From Anaspis maculata (Eukaryota > Arthropoda > Insecta > Coleoptera > Scraptiidae), in the NCBI GenBank assembly GCA_949128115.1, contig OX421966.1:63423416-63487415 (forward strand): DNA of 64,000 nucleotides. The letters run 5' to 3'. Positions within the stretch are counted from its first letter, which is position 1. Every line of letters starts with the position of its first letter. Shown piece by piece: positions 46,453 to 57,500 of this stretch. The notes under the pieces were generated by a model. That model ran no database searches. It was not told the DNA's origin and saw nothing but the letters and a program-made list of their open reading frames with translations. Made by a program: the position numbers and the translations under genes.

Positions 46453-46640
46453 TAATCTTGAAACTACACCACAATTTTTCTATTTTTCTTTTACCAACCG
46501 GTTTCGCCTTTCGGCATCGTCAGGGTTTGTATAATATTTAAAATATTTTCTTTTTCGGAGAAAGTTGTAAAAGTTTTGACATTCGTATGTCAAAGAAAAA
46601 TAGAAAAATTGTGGTGTATTTTCAAGATTATTTCAATATA
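46453..46640. repeat. Short palindromic repeat (GAAATAATCTTGAAA arms)
   Basis: GAAATAATCTTGAAACTACA with the following CACAATTTTTCTATTTTTC is inverted at 46,592-46,640. The middle contains ACCAACCGGTTTCGCCTTTCGGC, and its complement (GCCGAAAGGCGAAACCGGTTGG) resembles a motif recurrent near ends of some arthropod retroelements. It adjoins the 3' end of the R2-like fragment. Confidence 0.6.
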
Positions 46641-47084
46641 TACTTACCTTCGAAATTTGAATTCGAATTTTGAATTTTTTTTCGATTTTGAAAATTTTAA
46701 TGAGCTCAAACTAAAGTACATCCTTGTAGCTTTCGAAAGAGACCTGGATGGTGAATTTCTGTCGAGGAATAAACCCACAGCGATTGATTCCGCAACGCCT
46801 TATTTTACCAATTTGACTCCGCCCTTTCAAGTGAATTAACAATTTGATATAACATCTATTGATTGAAGGTCTAGGTTCAGTTTTGCCATTTAAACTGTCC
46901 ATCCTCACTTCCAGTTGGTAGTGGGGCCTCACTTGCGCCTTGCGCTTATCGCTATTGAATGATTAGAAAGCAGACCATAATTCAAACAGTCATTAACCGT
47001 TTTCTAAACAGGACCGACTACATCGCATAGGAATAATAGGATGGGGAATCGTGATGAACAGGGTAGAGCATATTTTGAAATAAA

Positions 47085-47610
47085 TACAGCATTCGCCAGC
47101 ATTTCGCGAGCATTTCAAGATGCCGACGTGAGATTTCCAAAATTCGAAAGTGGGGGGCTATCGTTAAGCTGGCCCCCCAAATTCGAAGGACTTTTGTGTC
47201 GATTTGGGCCCAGCATTTTTTGAAAAAAATACAGCATTCGCCAGCATTTCGCGAGCATCTCAAGATGCCGACGTGAGATCTCCAAAATTCAAAAGTGGGG
47301 GGCTATCGTTAAGCTGGCCCCCCAAATTTGAAGGGCTTTTGTGTCGATTTGGGCCCAGCATTCTTTAAAAAAAATACAGCACTCGCCAGCATTTCGCGAG
47401 CATTTCACGATGCCATTGTGAAATTGTCAAAACTCGAAAGTGGGGGGGCTACCGTTGAGTTGGCCCCCTAAATGAAAATTGTTTTTTTGGCGAATCGGGC
47501 CGAGCATTTTTGAAAAAAAATACAGCATTCGCCAGCATCTTGCGAGCATTTTACGATGCCACAGTCGAATTTTCGAAATTCGAAAATGAGGGGGCCAACT
47601 TAACGCACCC
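47085..47610 (-). repeat. FB-like right arm: four ~143-base units
   Basis: Inverted copies of the left-arm units (CATTTCGCGAGCATTTCAAG near 47,100 and counterparts near 47,247, 47,390 and 47,540), ending in the element terminus. The arm is about four times shorter than the left one. Confidence 0.85.
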
Positions 47611-47619
47611 GGTACATGA

Positions 47620-48435
47620 GGCAAAAATTCTTCGCAAAACGAAGCAAAGAAAAAAAACTGGTCTCCAAATCTAAAATAAGAATTGAAATATTAAAACTTG
47701 AAAAATGATTGGAAGACACTATTATACCTCCTGTACAGGCGACCAGTTATTTAAAAATTGCAGGAACTCGGCAGAGCCGTGCTTTCGTGAGCTGTTCAGA
47801 AATTCTTCCTTATCGGCTTCATACTTCTTTCGCCGCTCTTTTTTTCTACATTCACTCGCACAGGCGCTCAATCTCGCATTCAAACGTTTTTATTTACAAC
47901 AAACTCAGAACGTCAAAAAAATATGTCACACTTCAAATACCGTTTTTTGAGTTCTTGAAAACGACATTGATTTCAAAACCGCTTTAAAAATGTTTTATGC
48001 CCCTTCCCCCTTCCCACCAACATAGAAGTGAAAGTATCTTCTGCATTAAAACGGTTTTGTAATTTCAAAAAAGCTAGCACCGTTGAAAATGTTTTGAAGA
48101 CAGCTTCTCAATGATACCAAACAATGGCAAATGCGAGCTGATTTGCAGACTGACGCTAAATGCCAAATTCACTTGCAACTATAGCAGTATAAAACATTTT
48201 TCAAAATTTGGTTCATATGTTACTGAAAATGAGATTCTTGATGCTTTCTTCGCAAATGAGTTTTGGCACACTTCTGGTTTGAACCAAAATTATGCAAAAA
48301 AAAGCTGGCAGAATTGACGTTATGAAAGAGATGGAGTGGTTGTACTCGCAAAGATAAATATTCTTCCAGACTAAGAACAATCAATAATATTTTGATGGAA
48401 CAACAACAACAACAAAATATCCCTTGTTCTTTTGG
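47620..48435. other. Mostly unassigned; contains a reverse relic of the GCTACAATTGCGAG repeat
   Basis: Near 48,125-48,250, GACTGACGCTAAATGCCAAATT followed by CACTTGCAACTATAGCAG is a diverged minus-strand copy of the 49,880-52,960 repeat. A short (CAA)n run lies near 48,399. No genes supported. Confidence 0.5.
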
Positions 48436-48510
48436 CAATAAATGGAAAATGGATGCATCCCACAGAGATCCTGTTACGAGCCTCTGCTTTGCGCAAATTA
48501 TTCATTCAAG
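48436..48510 (+). pseudogene. RT box-5 relic (IPQRSCYEPLL)
   Basis: The frame NGCIPQRSCYEPLLCANY resembles the GVPQGSxxGPLL box of APE-type non-LTR reverse transcriptases. About 60 bases are alignable with 61,788 and 49,440, so these are decayed copies of one element. Nothing longer is recognisable. Confidence 0.4.
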
Positions 48511-49880
48511 AGCAAACGCCGTTTCGCGGGCTCGATTTCAATTTCATACCGTTAACTTTGACTTGACTCGACATCAGTTATTGTTGATTTTGATGAATCG
48601 AAAGCGGGCCGCTCGCGATAACTGCGAAATTATGCATAGTGGTATCATACCCAATATGCCTACTTTCGAACGGTTGATACGGAATGGCTCCCAATAGATC
48701 CATTCAGCCCGGCTGTCTGTGTAGTTACAGCTAATAACGCCATTAAACATCTATCAGGTATACAACAACGATATACACAGAATATTATGTATATGCCTTC
48801 CATCATCATCCAGTTAATAAGCGCGCGTCGTCTCACTCTATCGGACTGAAAAATAAAGCAATCTTGCCAAGTTACGCATTCGAGAATTTATAAGAAGAAG
48901 AAGAAGAGAACATCAGAGCAAAGCACACCATAGGAAGACGATTTTATCTCTTCATCGATATAAATTAGATTTCGCACTGTACAAATTACTGTTATCATGC
49001 TTTGCTGGGTGCTGGCCGCGGTGTAAACCCGCGCGCAACCTTCTCGGCGATGAAAGCCTTTAAAGCCAATCGGTTCTAAACAAGCATATTTTTTTCTTCT
49101 AGAATAACATTCTACCCAAGTACCTGACTGGTGTTTAGTTATTGTAACGTCTTTTTTTTGTTGGAATTCTGAAGCATTTCAATGAGCCTCAAGTATGATG
49201 TTGCTTTCCGCGCCAGCTTCAATGCAAAGCATGTTTTGGATCCGTCTAATTTTCCAGCCTAACGAAGCATTCCGATATCTGTTGTCGATATCTTTTTGGT
49301 CACGGCGCGCGCCGTAAAATCTCGTTCGTTAGCATTTTAATTCAATTAATTGTGAAGCCCAGAACGGTACCTGCGGGTACGGCACGCCAACTTTCAGCAA
49401 ATTCGATTCGAATCGCACGCTCCGACAGAAGCGCGATTGCGCATCCCGCAGGGATGCAGTTGCGGACCTTTTCTTCTCTTCTTTGTTCGCAATTATTTTG
49501 TTTCAGCATTCTGATGAGCGGTACGATTCTTTTTGACGCGGTACGATACGCTCTTTCGCCGCCGATCTAATTAGAGCTCGCGGGAGCCCCCCCGGAGAGT
49601 TTTCCAAATTGAAACATCAACAAATAACGTGCAGTAACGATCGCCGCAAAGCTGACGCTTGACAAATTCCGCTAATTATTCACTGACACATTTAATGCTT
49701 TCTGCAGACACTTTGCTTCTGTCGTACACACACACTCCGTCTACCATTGTACATGTACGACGATACGGGCGTCTTAATAAAGACGGAAAGCGACTCCTCC
49801 TTTGCATACCTTGCGTACGTTATTTACCTTTATACCGAGCCCATATCAAGCGAAAGTGAGTGTACAGGGTGTCTTCAAAC
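48511..49880. other. Unassigned region, GC-richer around 49,000-49,650
   Basis: No gene supported. (AAG)n occurs near 48,893-48,907. A second RT box-5-like relic (LRIPQGCSCGPFLLF) can be read at about 49,428-49,475. Confidence 0.4.
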
Positions 49881-52800
49881 GTTACTCGCGTAGTAGCTGT
49901 AGAGAAACTTGTAACAGTGAAGAAGTATCCGATGAAGAGATTTGTACTGCAACAAAATAGCCGAATCGCTTTTTTTACTGAAAAAGTTTTGAGGAAGCTT
50001 GTTTTGAAATGCTACAATACTTAGAAGATTATGCGCCATAGTGCAAAAACGTAATCCATCTTCCATTGCGCCCGTGTTAGGTATCGTTGGAAAGCTCTGT
50101 AAAAAGCATTTTTACACCGCTAATTTAACCGTTTTAATTGGTAAATTTTCGGGAAATTGTCTCAAAAAAGCCGTTGAGGGGGAGCTTTTTATTTAGGTGT
50201 GATTTGAATCGTTGTTCGCTTTGTTTCAAAAGTTATTGAGGAACCTATAGTTTTGGGATGCTACAATTGCGAGTGAATTGGGCATTTAGCGCCGGTGTGC
50301 AAAACCGTAACACAGCCTCCCCTCAGCTTTTGCCTGGTATCGTTTAGTTGCTCTTGAAAATACATACCTTTTTAACGCCATCAGTTTTTTTTTTGTGATA
50401 TTAAACAAAGCCATTTTGGTCTACAAGTATTTGAACAATATTTCAGACGCTGTTTTTGGAACATGTAGTTCAAGAGGAGATTTTTTGAATTGGGTGCAAC
50501 AAAACAACCGTAAAAAATTAGGGCGAGATCAAATGGAATCCAGAATCCAGAAAGGACGAGATCTTCAGCAAGAAGAAACCCGTCATGATTGTGTTCTCCG
50601 CTAAAAACAAAATTCTGGTGTTTCTTTCCGATTTGATAAGAACTGATGGAATATACCGTATGTTCGTTAAAATCATGAATCAGGGCAGGCTGTGAACTTT
50701 GAAACGTATGTCCAAAATGTATTCCATGACGACGGCTCATCATGTTGACATCAAATTTGAGTGATTATTGATAAATTCACGACATACGTTTTCACTTTCA
50801 TAGCCTGCCCCAATCCATGATTTTAAGGAACATACGGTAGATATAACGGTAGACAAATCTCTAAAAGTGAAAAGTGACTGACACAAAGTTTTTGACTGAT
50901 GTTTCAGAACCAGTCACTATCTCTCTCAATAAAAATTATTGGAAAATATTCTTTGAAATGCTACCGTTGCGAGTATATTACCCATTTAGCGCTCATATGC
51001 AAAACCACAATTCATCGCCCATCCAGCCAGTGATTGTCATGGTCGAAGAGCTTTCTTGAATTCTTATTCAACGCCGTCAGTTTTTATACAATTAGACAGA
51101 ATCGTTTTGACCTGCGAATTCGTAAAAATTAGTTTTGAAACAATTGTGAATTGTTTGTGCAAGAACCGACCGACTTGTACTGTACGGTTATTCACAAGAG
51201 CTTTCAAGCGATCGGAAAGCACGCAATGTGTCGTAGGTATGCTGAAAACCAAATCTGGTATCGTTTTCGGTTTGGATCAAAAGTAAGATGAGAATAGCAG
51301 TACAAAATGCTACATCTGCGAGTGTAATGGGCACATTGCGCAAGTATGCAAAACAGAAATTCAGCTCATCAGGCCCGTGTTGGATATTGTTGGAAAGCTT
51401 CCTATAGAATGTTCATCTCACCCCGCAAGTTTAGATGAAATTGAACAAACGTTTGGACTTGAGAATAATATGTGGAAACTATTTCCGTAGAAATCTGAAA
51501 AATTCGTATTCCAAGAATGTATACTTCGACTCAAGTGTAATAACTTGAGCAGATTGAGAAGAGTTTTTTAGCAATGTCACTCACGCTCATTCTCCGCCTG
51601 AAACAAAATTTCCTGTCACTTCTTTTGTTAAAATCACAACCCTAAAGGTAAAAATAACAGTGGAAAGATCTGTAACGGTGAAGAAGTAGCCAAGCGACAG
51701 AGATTCTTAACTGCAGCAAAATAGCCAAATCGCTTTTTTCATGAAAAAGTTTTGAGGCAGCTTGTTTTGAAATGCTACAATTGCGAGTCAATAGAACATT
51801 ATGCACCATAGTGCAAAAACGTGATCGATCTCCAATTGAGCATGTGTCTAGTATCGTTGGAAAGCTCTGTTGAAAAGCTTTTTTACACCACTAGTTCAAC
51901 CGTCTCAACTGGCAAATCTTTGGAAAATTGACCCTAAGCAATTCTTTTTTTGTGTATCCTCAATTTGGATTTCTTGTATTAAGTGCAATTGGAACAACTT
52001 GACGAGGTGGAGGAGAGGTTTTAGGCAAAAGTAAACATGCGCTCTGTGTGCCTAAGAAACAAATCTAGTATAATTTTCTTTTTGAACCAGAGCTAAAATA
52101 AAAACATGGTGAAAAATTTTCGATTTTGAAAAAATTTACAGAGGTGAAAAAGCCGTTGAGGGGGAGCTTTTTATTTAGGTGAGATTTGAATCAATGTTCG
52201 CTTTGTTTCAAAAGTTATTGAGGAACCTAGTTTTGATATGCTACAATTGCGAGTGAATTGGGCATTTAGCGTCGGTGTGCAAAACCGTAACACAGCCTCC
52301 CCTCAGCTTTTGCCTGGTATCATTTAGTTGCTCTTGAAAATACATACCTTTTCAACGCCATCAGTTTTTTTGTTATATTAAACAAAGCCATTTTGGTCTA
52401 CAAGTATTTGAACAATATTTCAGACGCTGTTTTTGGAACATGTAGTTCAAGAAAAGATTTTTCGAATTGGGTGCAACAAAACAACCGTAAAGAATTAGGG
52501 CGAGATCAAATGGAATCCAGAATCCAGTAAGGACGAGATCTTCAGCAACAAGAAACCCATCATGATTGTGTTCTCCGATAAAAACAAAATCTGGTGTTTC
52601 TTCCCGATTTCAATTAGAACTGGAATATAGATAACGGTAGTAGACAAATCTGTAAAAGTGAAGTGTGACTGACAAGAAGTTTTTGACTGAAGTTTCGGAA
52701 CCAATCACTATTTCTGGAATAATAATAATGAAATAATCTATGAATAAAGTTATGAGTCCCTTTTGGAAATGCTTCAATTGCGAGTGATTTGGCATTTAGT

Positions 52801-52960
52801 ACCCGTGTGCAAAACCGCAATTCAGTTCTTATCTGGCCCGTGTTTGGTATCTTTGAGAAGCTGTCCTAAATACTTTTCTAACGCTGCTAGTTTCAACAAA
52901 ATCAAGTAAAACTGGAATGGGTTGCGAATTTTACAAGAAAATTCAGTAAACAACTTCAAA
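49881..52960 (+). repeat. GAAATGCTACAATTGCGAGT repeat cluster with ~2-kb internal duplication
   Basis: A ~250-500-base unit with the core ATGCTACAATTGCGAGTGAA, a cATTTAGCGC block, TGTGCAAAACCGTAA and CGTTGGAAAGCTCTG recurs near 50,011, 50,258, 50,957, 51,306, 51,773, 52,240 and 52,765. The stretch 50,165-50,640 is nearly identical to 52,150-52,620, so a segment of ~2 kb has been directly duplicated. Reverse relics are at 37,690-37,860 and 48,125-48,250. No ORF or element termini found. Confidence 0.8.
50656..50837. mobile_element. 182-bp MITE, CCGTATGTTCGTTAAAATCA ends, with empty site in the paralogous duplicate
   Basis: CCGTATGTTCGTTAAAATCA at the left is inverted at the right (TGATTTTAAGGAACATACGG). 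TA lies on both sides (50654-50655, 50838-50839). The duplicate segment at ~52,620-52,640 reads GGAATATAGATAACGGTAG with no insert, which proves the boundaries and the TA duplication. Same family as 60097-60217, and related to 45679-46038. Confidence 0.92.
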
Positions 52961-54310
52961 CATTCGTATTTGAAGAAGGGATTGCTCAAATTCAATCGAA
53001 CAAAAACAGCTACAAAAAGAATTAATACAGCTTTTATTCAATAGCTAAACATCATTCTAAATAAGTATCTTCCAATTATGTATACTAAGTATATTGTACT
53101 TGATCCCTGGAGGGCCTGATGGAGACTTCAATGCCAGGTCAAGCGACTGAATTTTGCTCTTCCGCAACAGACATTTTTCCATCCACTAAGCGCCGTGCCA
53201 CGCCAACTGGCAGCCACATCCTTTGATTTATTGTCCGTCATTTATATGTCGGCTATAACTGAAAACAATTTCTAATACCCATGCACGACGGCACGAAAGA
53301 TGAAGAAGGTTTATCATAAAATATTGCCCGGCGCGCTATGGCGTACCGAAAAAAAGTCGTCCACGCCAGACGTAAAACCATCAATAAAGGGCAAGGAATC
53401 TCTTCCACTTCCGTAATTAGTTTATATTGATGGAATTTGTCTGTGTGCGCGAGATGCCATCAGAGAGTCGTGGATAAGACGTTGTCGTTTTGCTTTCGTT
53501 TTGCACTGCCTTTATTGCCTTCATTTCGAAAACAGTTGTTGCGCGAACGTTATTTTACGGCCGCTGTCATGCCATGAGGTATAAACACCGTCATTTTAGA
53601 TTCACTTTTCGCAGTTTCAAGAGCAAAAAACATGTAAAAGGCGCGAGCGAGAGAAAAATCTGCATAAAGAAGGTGTCTGTGCATTGTTATGGTATGTGGA
53701 GCAGAGCGCGCGTCGACAAAAATCTGTTATGAGGTGGCAGTTATTACGACCGTATAATGAGAGGGATCTTTATTGAGATGGGGGCAATCAGGCGCGCGTT
53801 CCCCTACAAATTGGATTTTATAAGCACACGCGTGATTGGAGATGTCCTTTTTGGGCGAGCCGTGCGGCGCCCTCAGTCTTGATAGCTTCAAATTTCGCAA
53901 CTTGTATACACATCATCATCATGTACGTATACTTAATTATTATTGTAAAGCTACTGTTCATGTTCATATACGCAGACTGGATGAACGTTGTTTTCCATTC
54001 TGACCCTAACCTAAGAATAAGTCAGCATTGTCACAGACTCTAAAAATAGGGCACCTTACGTAGTTCTGGAAACAGTAGATGACACAATAAATAGCGAATA
54101 TCACTTATCAGCAGTACAAGCATGAGGAGAAACGCAACTGTTCACACAGTAACAAATATTTCAGCTTTTTCGACAAATTTTTACTTTTTCAATTGACATT
54201 TAAGCGTTGATAGTTCTAGTTTGATTTTGGGTCAGATCGACACACGAGCTTTGACAGTCCGCTAGCAGGGGCCGCCAGCAGTTCCTCCAGCAAGCGGTCT
54301 TCATAATAGT
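52961..54310. other. Unassigned region
   Basis: No supported gene, RNA or element. The frame at 53490-53732 (80 codons) is Arg/Lys-rich without motifs. Confidence 0.4.
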
Positions 54311-54560
54311 GCTGGCACAAACTAGGAAAAAGCGCCGGTGTACCGGTACCACCGGTTTTGTTGAATACGGGTTCCGGTAAAACCGGTAAGTATAAAAAAT
54401 CTGCTCCGGAAACCGGTATTGGAACCCGGCTACAAATACCGACTCCAAAAGCCGGCTCTGGAAGCCGGTTCTTATCTATCATTGAAACCGCGGTTTTTGG
54501 AGCCGGTTTTTAGAGCCGGGCTTTCAAAACCGATTTGGTTGCCGGTACTACTTTGAATAC
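54311..54560 (+). repeat. CCGGTTTT-rich flanking repeat, left copy
   Basis: GTGCTGGCACAAACTAGG, then ACCACCGGTTTTGTTGAA, then AGCCGGCTCTGGAAGCCGGT and AAACCGCGGTTTTTGGAGCC. The same order and orientation recur at 59794-60010. The copies bracket the 5-kb satellite. They lack TG...CA ends, and no primer-binding site was seen. Confidence 0.75.
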
Positions 54561-57500
54561 AAGAAGCTTCGACTTCAAATTAGAAAACTTTGAACTTTAT
54601 ATCAAAATGTCGACTTCAAACACGAACTGCTTTTATAGACATTAAAAGTTCGACAACTATCCCGAAGTTTCATCTTTTGAACACAGAAAACTTCGACTTT
54701 TATCTCGAAATTCCGAATTCAAACACGAGACAAGGCTACTTAATTCAAGAAAAGCTTCGATTTTCATCTCGACTTCCGACTCAAACAGCGAAATTTCGAC
54801 CTAAGAAATCTTGGATTTTATTCCAAAATTTCGACCTCAAGCACAGAAAAGCTTTGACTTTTATCTCGGAATTTTGACTTCAAACACGGAAAACTTCGTT
54901 TTCAAAGAACGAAATTCGGACTTTAAACACGAAACACTACGACTTTAAAATAGAAAAGCTTCGATTTTTATCTCGAAATGTTGGCTTCAACCACAAAATT
55001 TCGACTTCAAACACGGGAAACTTCGACTTTCATATCGACATGTCGACTTCAAACACGAAATTCACAAATGAAACACGGAATCTCTGACTTTGAACAAGAA
55101 AAGCTTTGATTTTCATCTCGATATTCTTACTACTGTAAACCACGGAATTTCGATTTTAAACAAAATTTCTGACTTTTATTTGGAAATTTTGATTCCAATT
55201 GCTAGAAAAACGACTTTTTCCTCGGAATTTTGACTTATCTAGGAATTTTGTCTTACAACATGACTTTGTCTGGAAATTATGACTTGAAATGTAAAATTCA
55301 GACTCGAATCACAAGAAAAACTGCAACTTTGAACAACAAAAAACCTCCGACTTCAATCTCGACATCCCACTTCAACCACGAAATTCTTCAAATACAACTT
55401 TCATATTCCGACTATAAACATGAAAGACTTCGGCTTTAAACACGAAATTCAGACCTCAACATGAAAACTGAGGCTTTGAACAAGGAAGGCTCCAATTTTT
55501 ATCTCGACATTCTGATTTCAGCAACAAAATTTTGACTTCAAACTTGGAAAACCTCGACTCTCATTTCGACATGTTTGTTAACTTCAAACACGAAAAACTG
55601 TGACTTTGAACACAAGAAGCTTCGAGTATACGTAAATAAGAGTCGATTATCTCGAATTTCGACTTTCAACACGAAAAACTCTGACTCCCAAAAAATGAAA
55701 TCATGACTTCAGACAGGAAGACTGCGACTTCAAATAAGAAAAGCTTCGATTCTTATCCCGACATTCTGACTTCAATCACGAAATGTAGACTTTGAGCGCA
55801 CAAAGCTCTGACTTTTATCTCACAATTTCGACTTTATCACGGGGAACTCCAATTTCCATATCGACATATCGACTTCAAATACGAAAACTGCTACTTTGAA
55901 CAAGAGAAGCTCCGACTTTTATCTCGACATTCTGACTTAAACCATAATATTTTGACTTTGACTTTCAAAAAGTGGAATTATGACTTCAGACATGGAAGTC
56001 TGCGACTTCAAATAAGAAAAGTTTCGATTCTTATCTTGACATCCTGACTTCAATCACGAGATGAATACTTTAGGCATACAAAGCTATGACTTTTATCTCG
56101 AAATTTCGACTTTAGTACGGAGAACTCCAATTTCCATATCGTGATGTCGACTTTAAGTATGAAAACTGCTACTTTGAACAAGAAAAGCTCCGACTTTCAT
56201 TTTGTCGTTCTGACTTAAACCAATAATATTTTGACTTTGACTTTCAAAAAATGAAATTATGACTTCAGACATGGGAGACTGCGACTTCAAATAAGAAAAG
56301 CTTCGATACTTATCTAGACATTCTGACTTCAATCACGAAATGTAGACTTCAAGCGCACAAAGCTCCGACTTTTATTTCGAAATTTCGACTAAATTACGGG
56401 GAACTTCAATTTTCATATCGACATGTCGACTTCAAACTCGAAAACTGCTACTTTGAACAAAAAAACCTCCGATTCTTATCTCGACATTCTGACTTTAATC
56501 ACGAAATGTAGACTTCAACGCACAAAGCTCTTAGTTTTATCTCGAAATTTCGATTTTAATATGGTGAGCTCCAATTTCCATGTCGACATGTCGACTTTAA
56601 ACACGAAAATTGCTACTTCGAACAAGAAAAGCTCCAACTTTCATCTCGACATTCTGACTTGAACCATTAATATTTTGACTGTGACTTCCAAAAAATGACT
56701 CCAGACATGAAAGACTGCGACTTGAGTGAAGAATTTTTTTTCTCGACATTCTGACTGCAATCACGAAATGTAGAGTTCAAGCGCACAAAGCTCTGACTTT
56801 TATTTTGAAATTGGGACTTAATTATGGGGAACTTCAATTTCCATATCGACATGTCGACTTTAAACACGAAAACTGCTACTTTCAACAAGAAAAGCTCCGA
56901 CTTTCATCTCGATATTCTGACTTAACCAATTATATTTTGATTTTGACTTCCAAAAAATTTAATTATGACTCCAGACATGGAAGACTGCGACTTAAATAAG
57001 GAAATTTTTGACTTTTATTTCGACATTTTAACTTCAGTCACGAGATTTAGACTTCAAGCGCACAAAGCTCTGACTTTTATCTCGAAATTGCGACTCAACT
57101 ACGGGGAACTTCAATTTCCATATCGACATGTCGACTTCAAACACGAAAACTGCTACTTTCAACAAGAAAAGCTCCGACTTTTTTCTCGACAGTCCGACTT
57201 AAATCATCAATATTTTGACTTTGACTCCCAAAAAATGAAATTATCACTTCAGACATAGAAGACTGCGACTTCAATCAAGAAAAGCTTTGTTTCTTATCTC
57301 GACAATCTGACTTCAATCACGAAATGTAGACTTCAGGCGCACAAAGCTCTGACTTTTATCTCGAAATTTCGACTTTAATACGGGGAACTTTGATTTCCAT
57401 ATCAACATATCGTCTTTGAACACGAAAACTGCTACTTTGAACAAGAAAAGCTTCGATTCTTATCTCGACAATCTGACTTTGATCACGAAATGTAGACTTC

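Larger units (their letters stand above)
40271..47610. mobile_element. 7.3-kb FB-like foldback element with perfect 9-bp target duplication
   Basis: GGTACATGA is repeated exactly on both sides (40262-40270, 47611-47619). The termini begin GGGTGCGTTAAGTTGGCCCC, and the first ~88 bases of the two ends differ at only two positions. The arms are tandem arrays of a ~143-base unit: ~16 units on the left (to ~42,510) and four on the right (from ~47,085). The inner arms (42,540-42,905 and 46,640-47,060) are also inverted. Long inverted arms made of short tandem repeats with 9-bp duplications are the defining traits of Drosophila FB elements, which are linked to the MULE/MuDR superfamily; that placement is inference. 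No transposase is visible. Nested in it are foldbacks (43047-44292, 42907-45643), a MITE (45679-46038) and an R2-like fragment (46065-46450). Confidence 0.9.
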
